64,000 nucleotides of DNA, from contig NZ_JALJXF010000001.1 in NCBI RefSeq assembly GCF_024169925.1, positions 2,548,001 to 2,612,000 of the forward strand, in the 5' to 3' direction. Below are positions 29,667-37,702 of the stretch, piece by piece. The DNA comes from Methylorubrum extorquens. Lineage in GTDB: Bacteria; Pseudomonadota; Alphaproteobacteria; Rhizobiales; Beijerinckiaceae. The translations under genes were made by a program, and so were the position numbers. Below the pieces are notes generated by a model that did not search any database, was not told the DNA's origin, and saw nothing but the letters and a program-made list of their open reading frames with translations. Each line of letters opens with the position of its first letter. Position 1 is the stretch's first letter.

Positions 29667-30512
29667 TCAGGCGTTGCGGTAGGCCGGGTTCCAGGCGAGG
29701 CAGGTGCGTTCCAGCGCCCGGGTCAGGCTGTCGGCGATCTTGCCGAGCCCGGCGTAGATCAGGATCGCCAGCACCACGACATCGACCAGCATGAACTCGC
29801 GGGCCTGCATCGCCATGTAGCCGAGGCCGGAATTGGCCGAGATCGTCTCGGCGACGATGAGCGTCAGCCACATGATGCCCAGGGCGTAGCGCACGCCGAC
29901 GAAGATCGAGGGCAGCGCGCCCGGCAGCACCACGCGCCAGAACAGCTCCCGCCGGTTCATGCCGTAGACCCGGCCCATCTCGATCAGTTGCGGATCGACC
30001 GAGCGGATGCCGTGCAGGGTGTTGGCGTAGACGGGGAAGAACACGCCGAGCGCCACGAGGAAGAGCTTGGCCCCCTCGTCGATGCCGAACCATAGGATCA
30101 CCAGCGGGATCAGCGACAGGTGGGGCACGTTGCGCACCATCTGCAGCGTGGTGTCGGTGAGCTTTTCCGAGAGGTTCGACAGGCCGTTGGCCAGACCGAA
30201 GGTCAGCCCGATGCCGCCGCCGATGAGGAAGCCCGCGGCCGCCCGGGCGAAGCTGACCCACAGGTTCTCCCAGAGTTCGCCGGTCTGGGCGAGGCGCCAG
30301 CCCGCGGCGGCGACATCGAGGGGAGCGGGCATGAAGCGGGTCGAGACGAGCCCGAACGAGGCCGCCGCCTGCCAGCCGAGGATGACGAGGGTCGGCACCA
30401 GCCAGGGCAGCAGCTTAGCCGTCGGTAGGCGCGACGACCTGCGCTGGAGCGGGGCGGCCTCGGCGCGGTCTGCGCGGCCGGGGAGCGATCGGATCGCGGC
30501 GGAATCGGCCAT
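29667..30512 (-). CDS. ssuC: Aliphatic sulfonate ABC transporter permease
   Basis: 281 residues from the ATG at 30512 (a GTG at 30524 is also in frame). Five to six hydrophobic helices follow a 35-residue polar N-terminus. The EAA loop reads VYGMNRRELFWRVVLPGALPSIFVG, the contact site for the SsuB ATPase. NVPHLSLIPLVILWFGIDEGAK is a standard SsuC/TauC block. It forms the inner-membrane channel for sulfonates delivered by the three binding proteins of this operon. Confidence 0.93.
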   Translation of the reverse strand: MADSAAIRSLPGRADRAEAAPLQRRSSRLPTAKLLPWLVPTLVILGWQAAASFGLVSTRFMPAPLDVAAAGWRLAQTGELWENLWVSFARAAAGFLIGGGIGLTFGLANGLSNLSEKLTDTTLQMVRNVPHLSLIPLVILWFGIDEGAKLFLVALGVFFPVYANTLHGIRSVDPQLIEMGRVYGMNRRELFWRVVLPGALPSIFVGVRYALGIMWLTLIVAETISANSGLGYMAMQAREFMLVDVVVLAILIYAGLGKIADSLTRALERTCLAWNPAYRNA

Positions 30513-30533
30513 GGTTCGGCTCACCCGTTGTTC

Positions 30534-31505
30534 TTAGGTCTTGTTGGCGGTCTCGGGCGGCGTCCAGACGATGTCGGACACCCGCACGGGGCGGGGGATC
30601 ACGCCGATGGCGTGGAATCGGTCGGCGATGCGTTGCTGCTCGGCGGTCACGGTCGCATCCATCGGCGCGATGACGAAGCGGATGCGATCCACCGCGCGGC
30701 GCGTGGCGGCGAGCGGCACGCCGGTGATCTTCGACAGGCTCGCCGCGACGCTGGGGCGGTTGCCCTCGCACCAGACTGCGACCGCGCCGAGCGCGGCGAT
30801 GGCCGCCTTGAGCACGTCGGCTCGTTCCTCGGCGAAGGTCTTGTTGGCCAGGAAGAAGTTGTTTGTCGGCGCGATGTCCGGGGCCTGTACCAGGATGCGT
30901 GCGCCTTGGCCCTCTTCGGCGATGGCGAAGTAGGGATCCCACACCGTCCAGGCGTCGATCGTCCCGCCGGCAAACGCCGCGGCACCGTCGGCCGGCGCGA
31001 GCAGCACCGGGGTGATGTCACGGTAGCCGAGACCCGCCTTCTCCAGGGCGGCGACGGTGAGGTTGTGCGCGCTCGACCCCTTGGCGAAGGCGACGCGCTT
31101 GCCCTTGAGGTCGGCGAGCGAGGCGATCGCGGAGCCCTTCGGCAGCAGGATCGCCGAGCCCGAGCCGCCCCCCGGCTGTGCCGCCGCGTAGACGAGACCC
31201 GCGCCCGCGGCCTGGGCGAAGATCGGCGGGGCGTCGCCGGTCTGGCCGAAATCGATCGCGCCGAGGTTCAGGGCTTCCAGAAGCGGCGGGCCGAAGGAGA
31301 ACTCGACCCAGCGCACGGCCACGTTCTGCGGCTTCAGCGCGGCTTCGATCGCAGTCTGCTCGCGGGCGACGGCGAGGATGCCGTTCTTCTGGTAGCCGAT
31401 GCGCAGCACGCCCGGCTCGCTTGCGCGGGCGCGGCGGAGCGGGAGCGCGGAGCCGGCCGCGGCAAGGCCGGCCGCGAGAAGGCGGCGGCGGTCGAGCATC
31501 GCCAT
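30534..31505 (-). CDS. ssuA: Aliphatic sulfonate ABC transporter substrate-binding protein (first copy)
   Basis: 323 residues from the ATG at 31505, one base after the ssuE stop. The N-terminus [20 protein letters not shown] has a twin-arginine-like RRRLL pattern, so export by Tat is possible. Mature part: VLRIGYQKNGILAVAREQ, FSFGPPLLEALNLGAIDFGQ, GDAPPIFAQAAGAGLVY, LADLKGKRVAFAKGSSAHNL and GTIDAWTVWDPYFAIAE. It is a clear SsuA paralogue and the one nearest to ssuC. Three copies in one operon suggest different sulfonate preferences served by one SsuBC pump. Confidence 0.88.
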   Translation of the reverse strand: MAMLDRRRLLAAGLAAAGSALPLRRARASEPGVLRIGYQKNGILAVAREQTAIEAALKPQNVAVRWVEFSFGPPLLEALNLGAIDFGQTGDAPPIFAQAAGAGLVYAAAQPGGGSGSAILLPKGSAIASLADLKGKRVAFAKGSSAHNLTVAALEKAGLGYRDITPVLLAPADGAAAFAGGTIDAWTVWDPYFAIAEEGQGARILVQAPDIAPTNNFFLANKTFAEERADVLKAAIAALGAVAVWCEGNRPSVAASLSKITGVPLAATRRAVDRIRFVIAPMDATVTAEQQRIADRFHAIGVIPRPVRVSDIVWTPPETANKT

Positions 31506-31506
31506 C

Positions 31507-32076
31507 TCAGCGTGCTGCGGCCGCCGCCAACGGCGCCGAGGCGGCCTGCGCGACGTCGAGGAGCCGGGCGAGTTCGGCGGCGGCCTGCGCCACGCGGGTT
31601 CGCACGATCTCGTCGGCGACCCGGCCCTCGACGATTTCGGTGTCGCCGGCATAGACCGCAGTCGGCGCGGTCTGTGCCGAGAAGAAGCCGAAGAGCGGGC
31701 GCAAGCTGTGCTCGACCACCAGCGCGTGGCGCGGCCCGCCACCGGTCGCGGTGAGCACCACCGGCTTTCCGATCAGCGCCTCGGGGGCGACGAAGTCGAT
31801 CAGGTGCTTGAACAGCCCCGCATAGCTGCCCTTGTAGACCGGCGAGCCGATGATCAACGCGTCGGCCGTCTCGATCGCCTCGACGATCCGTGCCGCCGGC
31901 AGCGGCAGGGCCGAACGGCTTGCAACCGCGATGCCGGTGCCCGCATCGACGAGATCGTAGACCTTCAGGTCGATCGGGCGCTGGCGCGACAATTCGGCAG
32001 CGACCGCCTCGACGAGGGTGCGGGTGCGGGAGGGGCGGTGCGTGTTGCCGGAGAAGGCAACGATCCGTGCGGGCAT
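31507..32076 (-). CDS. ssuE: NAD(P)H-dependent FMN reductase of the sulfonate system
   Basis: 189 residues with a flavodoxin-like fold: the FMN phosphate loop VAFSGNTHRPSRTRTLVEAV at the N-terminus, LIIGSPVYKGSYAGLFKHLI (SsuE/MsuE block) and LTATGGGPRHALVVEHSLRP. It reduces FMN with NAD(P)H and hands FMNH2 to SsuD for desulfonation. It is the first gene of the leftward operon. GGA is present ten bases before the ATG. The C-terminal alanine run is unremarkable for this GC content. Confidence 0.92.
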   Translation of the reverse strand: MPARIVAFSGNTHRPSRTRTLVEAVAAELSRQRPIDLKVYDLVDAGTGIAVASRSALPLPAARIVEAIETADALIIGSPVYKGSYAGLFKHLIDFVAPEALIGKPVVLTATGGGPRHALVVEHSLRPLFGFFSAQTAPTAVYAGDTEIVEGRVADEIVRTRVAQAAAELARLLDVAQAASAPLAAAAAR

Positions 32077-32496
32077 CGCGAAAGATCCAAGGCAGGACCG
32101 CAGACAAGGAAGAACGGTGCCAGAACTCTCCGGACGGAGCGTTTCAGGCTTCGAATCTTCGAAAAGCTGCGGAGCGTTGTGGGGACGTTGTTGTCCTGAA
32201 ATTTAGGGATCTGGGGTGGGGCAAATCAACGGATTGTTTTTGCGTTGTTTTTCCGGCCCGGAGGAAAGTTCTCTCGCAATTCACGTCGAGGCAGGGAGAT
32301 TATTTTTGCACTCATCGACATTTAGCAGCGCATTGGAGGGCATGCTGTCCAAGCTGGGTCCGGGCCCTGTCGCGCGGCCGTTCTGATGTGAGCGCAGGGC
32401 TGCCTCCCGGTCACGCGCCTGTCGCGTCCGTCCGGGATGACCATGTTGCGGCGCTTGTATTGCAGCGCAACACGTGCGCCGCCCGGAGCATACTGC
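32077..32496. other. Divergent control region of the sulfonate operon and an exporter gene
   Basis: 420 bases between ssuE (leftward) and the AraJ-type exporter (rightward). The segment 32190-32320 is AT-rich for this genome and contains the proposed promoter at 32200-32229. A pair of TTCGAA hexamers (32150-32155 and 32158-32163) lies between that promoter and ssuE and could be an operator. I see no small ORF with a ribosome-binding site. Confidence 0.45.
32200..32229 (-). promoter_or_regulatory. Putative sigma70-type promoter of the ssuE operon
   Basis: Read leftward, TTGATT (complement of 32224-32229) and TAAATT (complement of 32200-32205) are 18 bases apart, a plausible -35/-10 pair in an AT-rich island about 125 bases upstream of the ssuE ATG. 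Confidence 0.35.
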
Positions 32497-33672
32497 ATGG
32501 TATCCCTGCCGATCCTCGCGCTCGCCGTCGCCTCCTTCGGCATCGGCACCACCGAGTTCGTCATCATGGGCCTCCTGCCGGAGATGGCGCGCGACTTCGA
32601 TGTCTCGATTCCGCAGGCGGGCCACCTCGTGTCCGGCTACGCGCTCGGTGTGGTGATCGGCGCGCCGCTCGTGGCGATGGCGACCGCGCGCCTGCCGCGC
32701 AAAGCCGCCCTGCTGGCCTTGATGGCGGTGTTCACCCTCGGCAACCTCGCCTGCGCCCTGGCGCCGAGCTACGAATGGCTGATGGCCGCGCGGGTCGCCA
32801 CCGCCTTCGCGCACGGCGCCTTCTTCGGCATCGGCGCCATCGTCGCGCGCAACCTCGTGCCGCGGGAGAAGCGCACGCAGGCCGTCTCGTTGATGTTCGC
32901 GGGGCTGACGCTCGCCAACGTTCTCGGCGTGCCCCTCGGAACGGCGCTCGGACAGGCGTTCGGCTGGCGCTCGACCTTCTGGGCGGTGGTCGGCATCGGG
33001 CTTGTGGCGGGAGCGGCCATCGCGTTCGCCCTGCCCGGTGGGATGCCCGGCACGCGGGGCGGCCTCGGACGGGAATTCCGGGCGCTCGGGCGCTGGCCGG
33101 TGCTGCGGCCGATGCTGGTCTCGACCCTGTCCTCGGTGAGCTTCTTCACCGTCTTCACCTATATCGCGCCGTTCCTGCTCACCGTCACGCATCTGACGCC
33201 CGGCGGCGTGACGGGGGCGCTGTTCGCGGCCGGTCTCGGCCTCACCGTCGGCAATCTCGCCGGCGGCTGGCTCGCCGACCGCGGCCTAATGCGCACGGTG
33301 CTCGGCAGCTTTGCCGGCCTCATCGCGGTGCTCGTCGTGTTCTCGCTGGTCGCGCCCTTTACCTGGCCGGCACTGGCGGTGCTGGTGCTGTGGAGCGGGC
33401 TCGCCTTCGCCCTGGTTTCACCGCTTCAGGTCTGGGTGTTGGAGGCGGCCAGCGACGCCCCGAACCTCGCCTCGACCTTGAACCAGGGGGCGTTCAATCT
33501 CGGCAACGCCATGGGCGCCTGGCTCGGCGGCACGGCGCTGACTTTGGGCGCGGGCTATGCGGAGCTGCCGGCCCTGGCCGCCCTCGTCTCGCTCCTCGGA
33601 CTCGCCCTCGCCGCCACGGCGGCGGCGCGGCCCCTGTGGCCGTCCCTGGCGCCAAGCCAGGGACGGTCGTGA
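32497..33672 (+). CDS. MFS exporter, AraJ/YdhP-like (DHA1)
   Basis: 391 residues from the ATG at 32497, chosen because GGAG lies eight bases upstream and the membrane protein begins here (VSLPILALAVASFGIGTTEF). An upstream in-frame ATG at 32437 would add 20 unlike residues. SLPILALAVASFGIGTTEFV plus MGLLPEMARDF is the AraJ/YdhP N-terminal pattern; helix 5 has GVPLGTALGQAFGWRSTF. Twelve helices are expected. It probably exports a sugar, amino acid or drug by proton antiport. It diverges from the sulfonate operon and might be co-regulated, but no direct link is visible. Its stop is seven bases from the convergent gene's stop. Confidence 0.85.
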   Translation: MVSLPILALAVASFGIGTTEFVIMGLLPEMARDFDVSIPQAGHLVSGYALGVVIGAPLVAMATARLPRKAALLALMAVFTLGNLACALAPSYEWLMAARVATAFAHGAFFGIGAIVARNLVPREKRTQAVSLMFAGLTLANVLGVPLGTALGQAFGWRSTFWAVVGIGLVAGAAIAFALPGGMPGTRGGLGREFRALGRWPVLRPMLVSTLSSVSFFTVFTYIAPFLLTVTHLTPGGVTGALFAAGLGLTVGNLAGGWLADRGLMRTVLGSFAGLIAVLVVFSLVAPFTWPALAVLVLWSGLAFALVSPLQVWVLEAASDAPNLASTLNQGAFNLGNAMGAWLGGTALTLGAGYAELPALAALVSLLGLALAATAAARPLWPSLAPSQGRS

Positions 33673-33679
33673 CTCGGAA

Positions 33680-34390
33680 TTACATCGGTGGGGTGAGGCC
33701 GTCCTTGCCGACGGCGACCAGCTTGCCTTCGAGCTTAGCCCCGTCCTTGGCCGCAACCACGAAGATCTTCGCGCCCGGCGTCAGGATCGACTTGTCGGCG
33801 GGGTCGAAGGCGACGATCGGCGCCTTGGGCGGCACCACGATCGTCTTCGAGCCGTCCTTGTCGTAGGTCACGGTGAGCGTGCGCTCGCCGCCGCTGCCGG
33901 AGCCGGCATTGCTGCTGGCCACGGTGGCGTTGGTCATCGAGCTCTTCACCTTCGGCGCGCCGCCCGCGCTGGCGCCCGCACCGGAGGCCTTCACGGTGCC
34001 GTTGGTCATGGAGCTCTTCACCACCGGCCCGCCACCGCCCGCCGTGTGGTCGGGGATCGCGTCCCAGCCGTAATGGCCCTCGGCCGTGCCGCGCATGGAT
34101 TCGGGGAACAGCACCACTTCGAGCGCCGTCATCGGGTTCTCGCCCTTGGTGGCAGTGCCGATGAAGGTGCCTTCCTTGATCTGGTCGAGGCTCGACTTCA
34201 CCACCCAGGCGAACTTGGCGCCACCGACCTGCACCGTCTCGGACGTGCCGTCGGTGGTCTTGATCGTGACCGTGCCGGCGTCGCTTTTCTCGATCGTGCC
34301 GCGCACCCGCTGAAGCTCCGCCGCCTGGGCCGCACCCGCCAGCGTGGTCAGGGCCGCGACCGCAAGGGCAGTCCGCATCGTCTGGAACAT
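33680..34390 (-). CDS. Secreted protein of unknown function with an internal 22-residue repeat
   Basis: 236 residues from the ATG at 34390 (an ATG four codons later is possible). The signal peptide ends at about AGAAQAA (residue 24). Residues 25-115 look like a small beta-barrel (LQRVRGTIEKSDAGTVTIKT), resembling metal- or sugar-binding OB-like domains of DUF5666 type, but I cannot confirm this. Residues 123-144 and 147-168 are two tandem copies of a unit starting VKSSMTN-x-TV and ending in a Gly/Ser run. The same VKSS also occurs at 64-67. The C-terminal part (KTIVVPPKAPIVAFDPADKS, then LTPGAKIFVVAA) is again beta-rich. A cell-envelope role is likely; no reaction can be proposed. Confidence 0.7.
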   Translation of the reverse strand: MFQTMRTALAVAALTTLAGAAQAAELQRVRGTIEKSDAGTVTIKTTDGTSETVQVGGAKFAWVVKSSLDQIKEGTFIGTATKGENPMTALEVVLFPESMRGTAEGHYGWDAIPDHTAGGGGPVVKSSMTNGTVKASGAGASAGGAPKVKSSMTNATVASSNAGSGSGGERTLTVTYDKDGSKTIVVPPKAPIVAFDPADKSILTPGAKIFVVAAKDGAKLEGKLVAVGKDGLTPPM

Positions 34391-34443
34391 GAGACTCTCT
34401 CCGTTTGAGGTCGGAGAAGGGTGGCGCGGGGCGAGAGTCTTTC

Positions 34444-34476
34444 AAGATTGCGCGCAAAATGGTGATGCGCAATCTT
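34444..34476 (-). terminator. Putative terminator of the tat operon
   Basis: AAGATTGCGC (34444-34453) pairs perfectly with GCGCAATCTT (34467-34476) around a 13-base loop, 42 bases past the tatC stop in the leftward direction. No clear T-run follows. Confidence 0.5.
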
Positions 34477-34517
34477 GCTTATATTCTCCTCAGATGCCGG
34501 TTCCGGCAGGGGTTCGA

Positions 34518-35318
34518 TCAGTCCTCAATCCCTTGCGCCCGGCGCCGGGCGGCGCGGATCTTCTCCATGCGCGCGACCGAGAATACCGAGGCCTCGTAGA
34601 GAAGCAGCATCGGGATCGCCAGCGAGAGCTGCGAGATCACGTCAGGCGGCGTCAGCACCGCGGCGGCGACGAACACCAGCACGATGGCGTAGCGCCGCTT
34701 CTCCCGCAGGAAGGCCGCGTCGATCACGCCGATCTGCCCCAGAAGCGTGAGGATCACCGGCATCTGGAACGCGAGCCCGAAGGCGAAGATCAGCGTCATG
34801 ATCAGCGAGAGGTACTCGTCGACCTTCGGCAGGAGCTTGATCGTCGCCTCGCCCGGCTGCCCGATCTGCTGCAGCGAGACCGAGAACTGGATCAGGAGCG
34901 GCATCGCCAGGAAGAAGACGACCAGCGCGCCGAGGAGGAAGAAGATCGGCGTCGCGACGAGGTAGGGCAGGAAGGCCTGGCGCTCGTTGCGGTAGAGGCC
35001 CGGCGCGACGAAGGCGTAGACCTGCGTGGCGATGACGGGGAAGGCCAGGAAGCCCGCGCCGAACACGCTGAGTTTGATGTTGGTGAAGACTTGTTCGAGG
35101 AAGTGGGTCGCGATCAGCTCGGCGTTCTGCGGCCCCACGATCGAGACGTAGGGGTGCACCAGGATGTTGTAGATCTGCTTCGAGAAGAAGAAGCAGCCAA
35201 AGAACATCACGATGAACGCGATCAGCGACTTGATCAGTCGCGAGCGCAGTTCGATCAGGTGCTCCAGAAGGGGGGCCCGCGAGGCCTCGATCTCGGCCTC
35301 ATCGCGCTCGTCGCTCAT
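34518..35318 (-). CDS. tatC: Twin-arginine translocase subunit TatC
   Basis: 266 residues with six membrane helices. The N-terminal [21 protein letters not shown] and the helix-4/5 region [20 protein letters not shown] are TatC signatures that form the docking site for twin-arginine signal peptides. It transports folded proteins across the inner membrane together with TatA and TatB. Its ATG overlaps the tatB stop by four bases (ATGA), so translation is coupled. UrtA and one sulfonate-binding protein in this window carry Tat-like signals. The C-terminus has a short basic tail (RAARRRAQG). Confidence 0.95.
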   Translation of the reverse strand: MSDERDEAEIEASRAPLLEHLIELRSRLIKSLIAFIVMFFGCFFFSKQIYNILVHPYVSIVGPQNAELIATHFLEQVFTNIKLSVFGAGFLAFPVIATQVYAFVAPGLYRNERQAFLPYLVATPIFFLLGALVVFFLAMPLLIQFSVSLQQIGQPGEATIKLLPKVDEYLSLIMTLIFAFGLAFQMPVILTLLGQIGVIDAAFLREKRRYAIVLVFVAAAVLTPPDVISQLSLAIPMLLLYEASVFSVARMEKIRAARRRAQGIED

Positions 35319-35794
35319 GGAGTCGGGCCTGTTTCGGGCTTGGTGCCGGGGGTGATGGGAGAGGTCTCGACGGGGGCAGCGGGTGCCGGCGCAGCGTGCA
35401 TCTGTTCGGCCTGCTGGCCGGGCGTCGGCCGCGGCACGTCGAAGCGGCCGGCGTCCTTCACATCGGCATCTTTCGCGCCGGCTTCCTTGCTGCCGGAGCC
35501 GGGGCGGTTCTCGACCGCGCTGCGGATCTCGTTGCGGATCGTGTCCACGGGGTTGAAGGTCGGGCGCGCGGCGTCGACGGTGCGCTTGACGCCCTCGACG
35601 TCGCGGCGGACCTCTTCCAGCTCGGCTTCGCGGATCGCCTCGTTGAATTGCGACTGGAACTCGCCGGCCATCCGCCGGACCTTGGTGGTGATCTGACCCA
35701 GCGTGCGCAGGGCCTTCGGCAGATCCTTCGGCCCGATGACGATCAGGGCGACGCCGCCGATCAGCATCACCTCGCCCCAGCTCATGTCCAGCAT
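35315..35794 (-). CDS. tatB: Twin-arginine translocase subunit TatB
   Basis: 159 residues. One N-terminal membrane helix ([20 protein letters not shown]) precedes the conserved [14 protein letters not shown] hinge and an amphipathic helix ([20 protein letters not shown]), the usual TatB layout. The C-terminal 70 residues are a flexible Pro/Glu/Lys tail, as in other Rhizobiales. It binds the precursor with TatC. It lies between tatA (132 bases upstream) and tatC (overlapping). Confidence 0.93.
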   Translation of the reverse strand: MLDMSWGEVMLIGGVALIVIGPKDLPKALRTLGQITTKVRRMAGEFQSQFNEAIREAELEEVRRDVEGVKRTVDAARPTFNPVDTIRNEIRSAVENRPGSGSKEAGAKDADVKDAGRFDVPRPTPGQQAEQMHAAPAPAAPVETSPITPGTKPETGPTP

Positions 35795-35926
35795 TGCGTC
35801 GTCCGTCCCGCGGGGCCGCGCCTGTCGAGGACGGGCGAGCGGCCCGCGCTATCCTGCCCGGAGCCGATCTTCAACCGTGCCCGAAAGCCGTTGCAGCCCT
35901 TGCACGCCCCTTGTTGAGCCTGTCGG

Positions 35927-36214
35927 TCAGACGGCCTTGTGGTCGCCCGCCGGCACGTGCGGCTGGACATGCGGCGGCTGCGGGGCCGTACCCGGCGCGC
36001 CCTGGTGCGGCAGCGTGCGGACCGGATCGTTCGGGCCCACCGGGGGAACGCTCGTCGCCGTATTCGGCTGGGTCTCGTCGTCGGCCATGCCCTTCTTGAA
36101 GGCCTTGATGCCCTTAGCGACGTCGCCCATCAGCTCGGACACCTTGCCGCGGCCGAACAGCAGCATGACGACGACCGCCACGATGACCCAGTGCCAGACA
36201 CTCATGCTGCCCAT
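35927..36214 (-). CDS. tatA: Twin-arginine translocase subunit TatA
   Basis: 95 residues from the ATG at 36214, which is supported by a good GGAGG at five bases; a GTG five codons earlier lacks such support. The membrane helix [18 protein letters not shown] is followed by [24 protein letters not shown], the TatA hinge and amphipathic helix. The tail is Pro/Thr-rich and ends with several histidines ([16 protein letters not shown]). TatA oligomers form the pore. It is the first of tatABC; nagZ lies upstream on the same strand, 267 bases away. Confidence 0.95.
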   Translation of the reverse strand: MGSMSVWHWVIVAVVVMLLFGRGKVSELMGDVAKGIKAFKKGMADDETQPNTATSVPPVGPNDPVRTLPHQGAPGTAPQPPHVQPHVPAGDHKAV

Positions 36215-36480
36215 GGCAACCTCCTGCACCGCACCAACTCCGGCGGCGCCTCCACTTGAATTCGGGCGAACCTAGGGATCGCGTGGCGCGAACACAAGCA
36301 GTGCCCGGCGCACAGGCGGGCAAAGGCCGCGCAGGGCCTGCCCTTCTTTGTCGCATTCCGCCTCGTTGCCGGGCGTATCGCTGGACCATCGGGCGTGTAG
36401 AGCGCCCCGCGGCGCGAAAGCCAAGGCCGCGGGAGCGGCTGCCGGTGTCCGAGGCCGGAAAAGAGGCGGTGTGGTCGCTG

Positions 36481-37509
36481 TTATGCGATCGCCAAGGCCG
36501 CTTCGAAGCGGGCGCGGGCCTCCGCCACGTCGAGGGCGTCCGGAGGCGTGAGGCGGGCAAGTGCGGCCTCGGCCCGGCGGGCGCCCTCCCCTGCGAGATC
36601 GGACGCGCCCTCGGCGACGGCCCGCATCTCGTCCATGCGTCCGTTGCAATGGAGGACGACGTCGATGCCGGCACGGTAGGCGGCTTCCGCCCGCGCGCGG
36701 AACGGGCCCTGGAGCGCGTGCATCGACAGGTCGTCGGTCATCAGAAGGCCGTCGAAGCCGATCTCGCCGCGCACGATCTCGCGGATCACGCGCTCCGACA
36801 GGGTGGCGGGCTGCTCGGGATCGAGGGCCGTGAACACCACATGCGCGCTCATGGCGAGCGGCAGGTCGGCCAGCGCCCGGAACGGGCGGAAGTCGCTCGC
36901 GCCCAGGCTCACCCGGTCGGCCTCGACCACGGGCAGGTCGAGATGGCTGTCGCAGGTCGCCCTGCCGTGACCGGGAATGTGCTTGATGATCGGCAGCACG
37001 CCGCCCGCCATCAGCCCCTCGGCCACGGCGCGCCCGAGTGCGACCACCCTCTCCGGCGTGTCGCCGTAGGCCCGGTCGCCGATGATGTTGTCCGAGCCCG
37101 CGACGGGGACGTCGAGCATCGGCGCGCAATCGACGTTGATGCCGACCGACCCGAGGTCGTGCGCCATCAGCCGGGCGCCGAGCCGGGCGATGTCGGCGGC
37201 GTCATCGCCGAGGGCACCGAAGCGGCCGCCCGCGGGATATTTCGGCCAGTGCGGCGGGCCCATGCGCTGCACCCGCCCGCCCTCCTGATCGATCAGGATC
37301 GGCGCATCCACCCGCCCCACCGTCTCGCGCAAGGCGGCGGTCAGGGCGCGTACGTCGTCCGGCGTGCCGATGTTGCGCTTGAACAGGATGAAGCCCCAGG
37401 GCCGCAGATCGCGGAAGAAGGCGGCTTCCTCGGGCGTCAGCGCCGTGCCGGAACAGCCGAGGATGACGGCGCGGGGCGTGCTGGCGGAAGTCATGCTCGC
37501 GGAGGTCAT
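36481..37509 (-). CDS. nagZ: Beta-N-acetylhexosaminidase (GH3)
   Basis: 342 residues without a signal peptide, so cytoplasmic. The GH3 motif KHIPGHGRATCDSHLDLP contains the catalytic histidine and NagZ loop, and LLMTDDLSM carries the catalytic aspartate. WGFILFKRNIGTPDDV and IDQEGGRVQRMGPP are standard NagZ blocks. It releases GlcNAc from anhydro-muropeptides in peptidoglycan recycling. The first ten residues are a duplicated MTSAS pair, so the true start may be the second ATG at 37494. In many Rhizobiales scpA and scpB follow nagZ before tatA; here they are absent. Confidence 0.93.
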   Translation of the reverse strand: MTSASMTSASTPRAVILGCSGTALTPEEAAFFRDLRPWGFILFKRNIGTPDDVRALTAALRETVGRVDAPILIDQEGGRVQRMGPPHWPKYPAGGRFGALGDDAADIARLGARLMAHDLGSVGINVDCAPMLDVPVAGSDNIIGDRAYGDTPERVVALGRAVAEGLMAGGVLPIIKHIPGHGRATCDSHLDLPVVEADRVSLGASDFRPFRALADLPLAMSAHVVFTALDPEQPATLSERVIREIVRGEIGFDGLLMTDDLSMHALQGPFRARAEAAYRAGIDVVLHCNGRMDEMRAVAEGASDLAGEGARRAEAALARLTPPDALDVAEARARFEAALAIA

Positions 37510-37581
37510 GGAGCCGGCGTTCCTCGGACGGGGCGAAACGGGCGAAAGGGCTTGCCGAGCACGGCGTCGATCCCACTCACG

Positions 37582-37627
37582 CCCTCATCCTAAGATGCCC
37601 GCGTCAGCGGGCATCTTAGGATGAGGG
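37582..37627. terminator. 21-bp perfect hairpin between the SPOR gene and nagZ
   Basis: CCCTCATCCTAAGATGCCCG plus one C (37582-37602) pairs without mismatch with 37607-37627 around a GTCA loop. It lies about 75 bases past the SPOR gene and 70 before nagZ on the same strand. It could be a terminator, a processing site or a dispersed palindromic repeat. Confidence 0.55.
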
Positions 37628-37702
37628 GTCGGATAGGATGCGCGCAGTCGAGCCGGTTCCGGGGATTTGCCGAAACCGGCCGACAACAAGCGCAGTGTCA
37701 GC

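Noticed and set aside
32150..32163. Paired TTCGAA hexamers as a known regulator site
   Set aside because: The pattern is clear but too short to assign to any regulator of sulfur metabolism, so it is noted only within the intergenic description.
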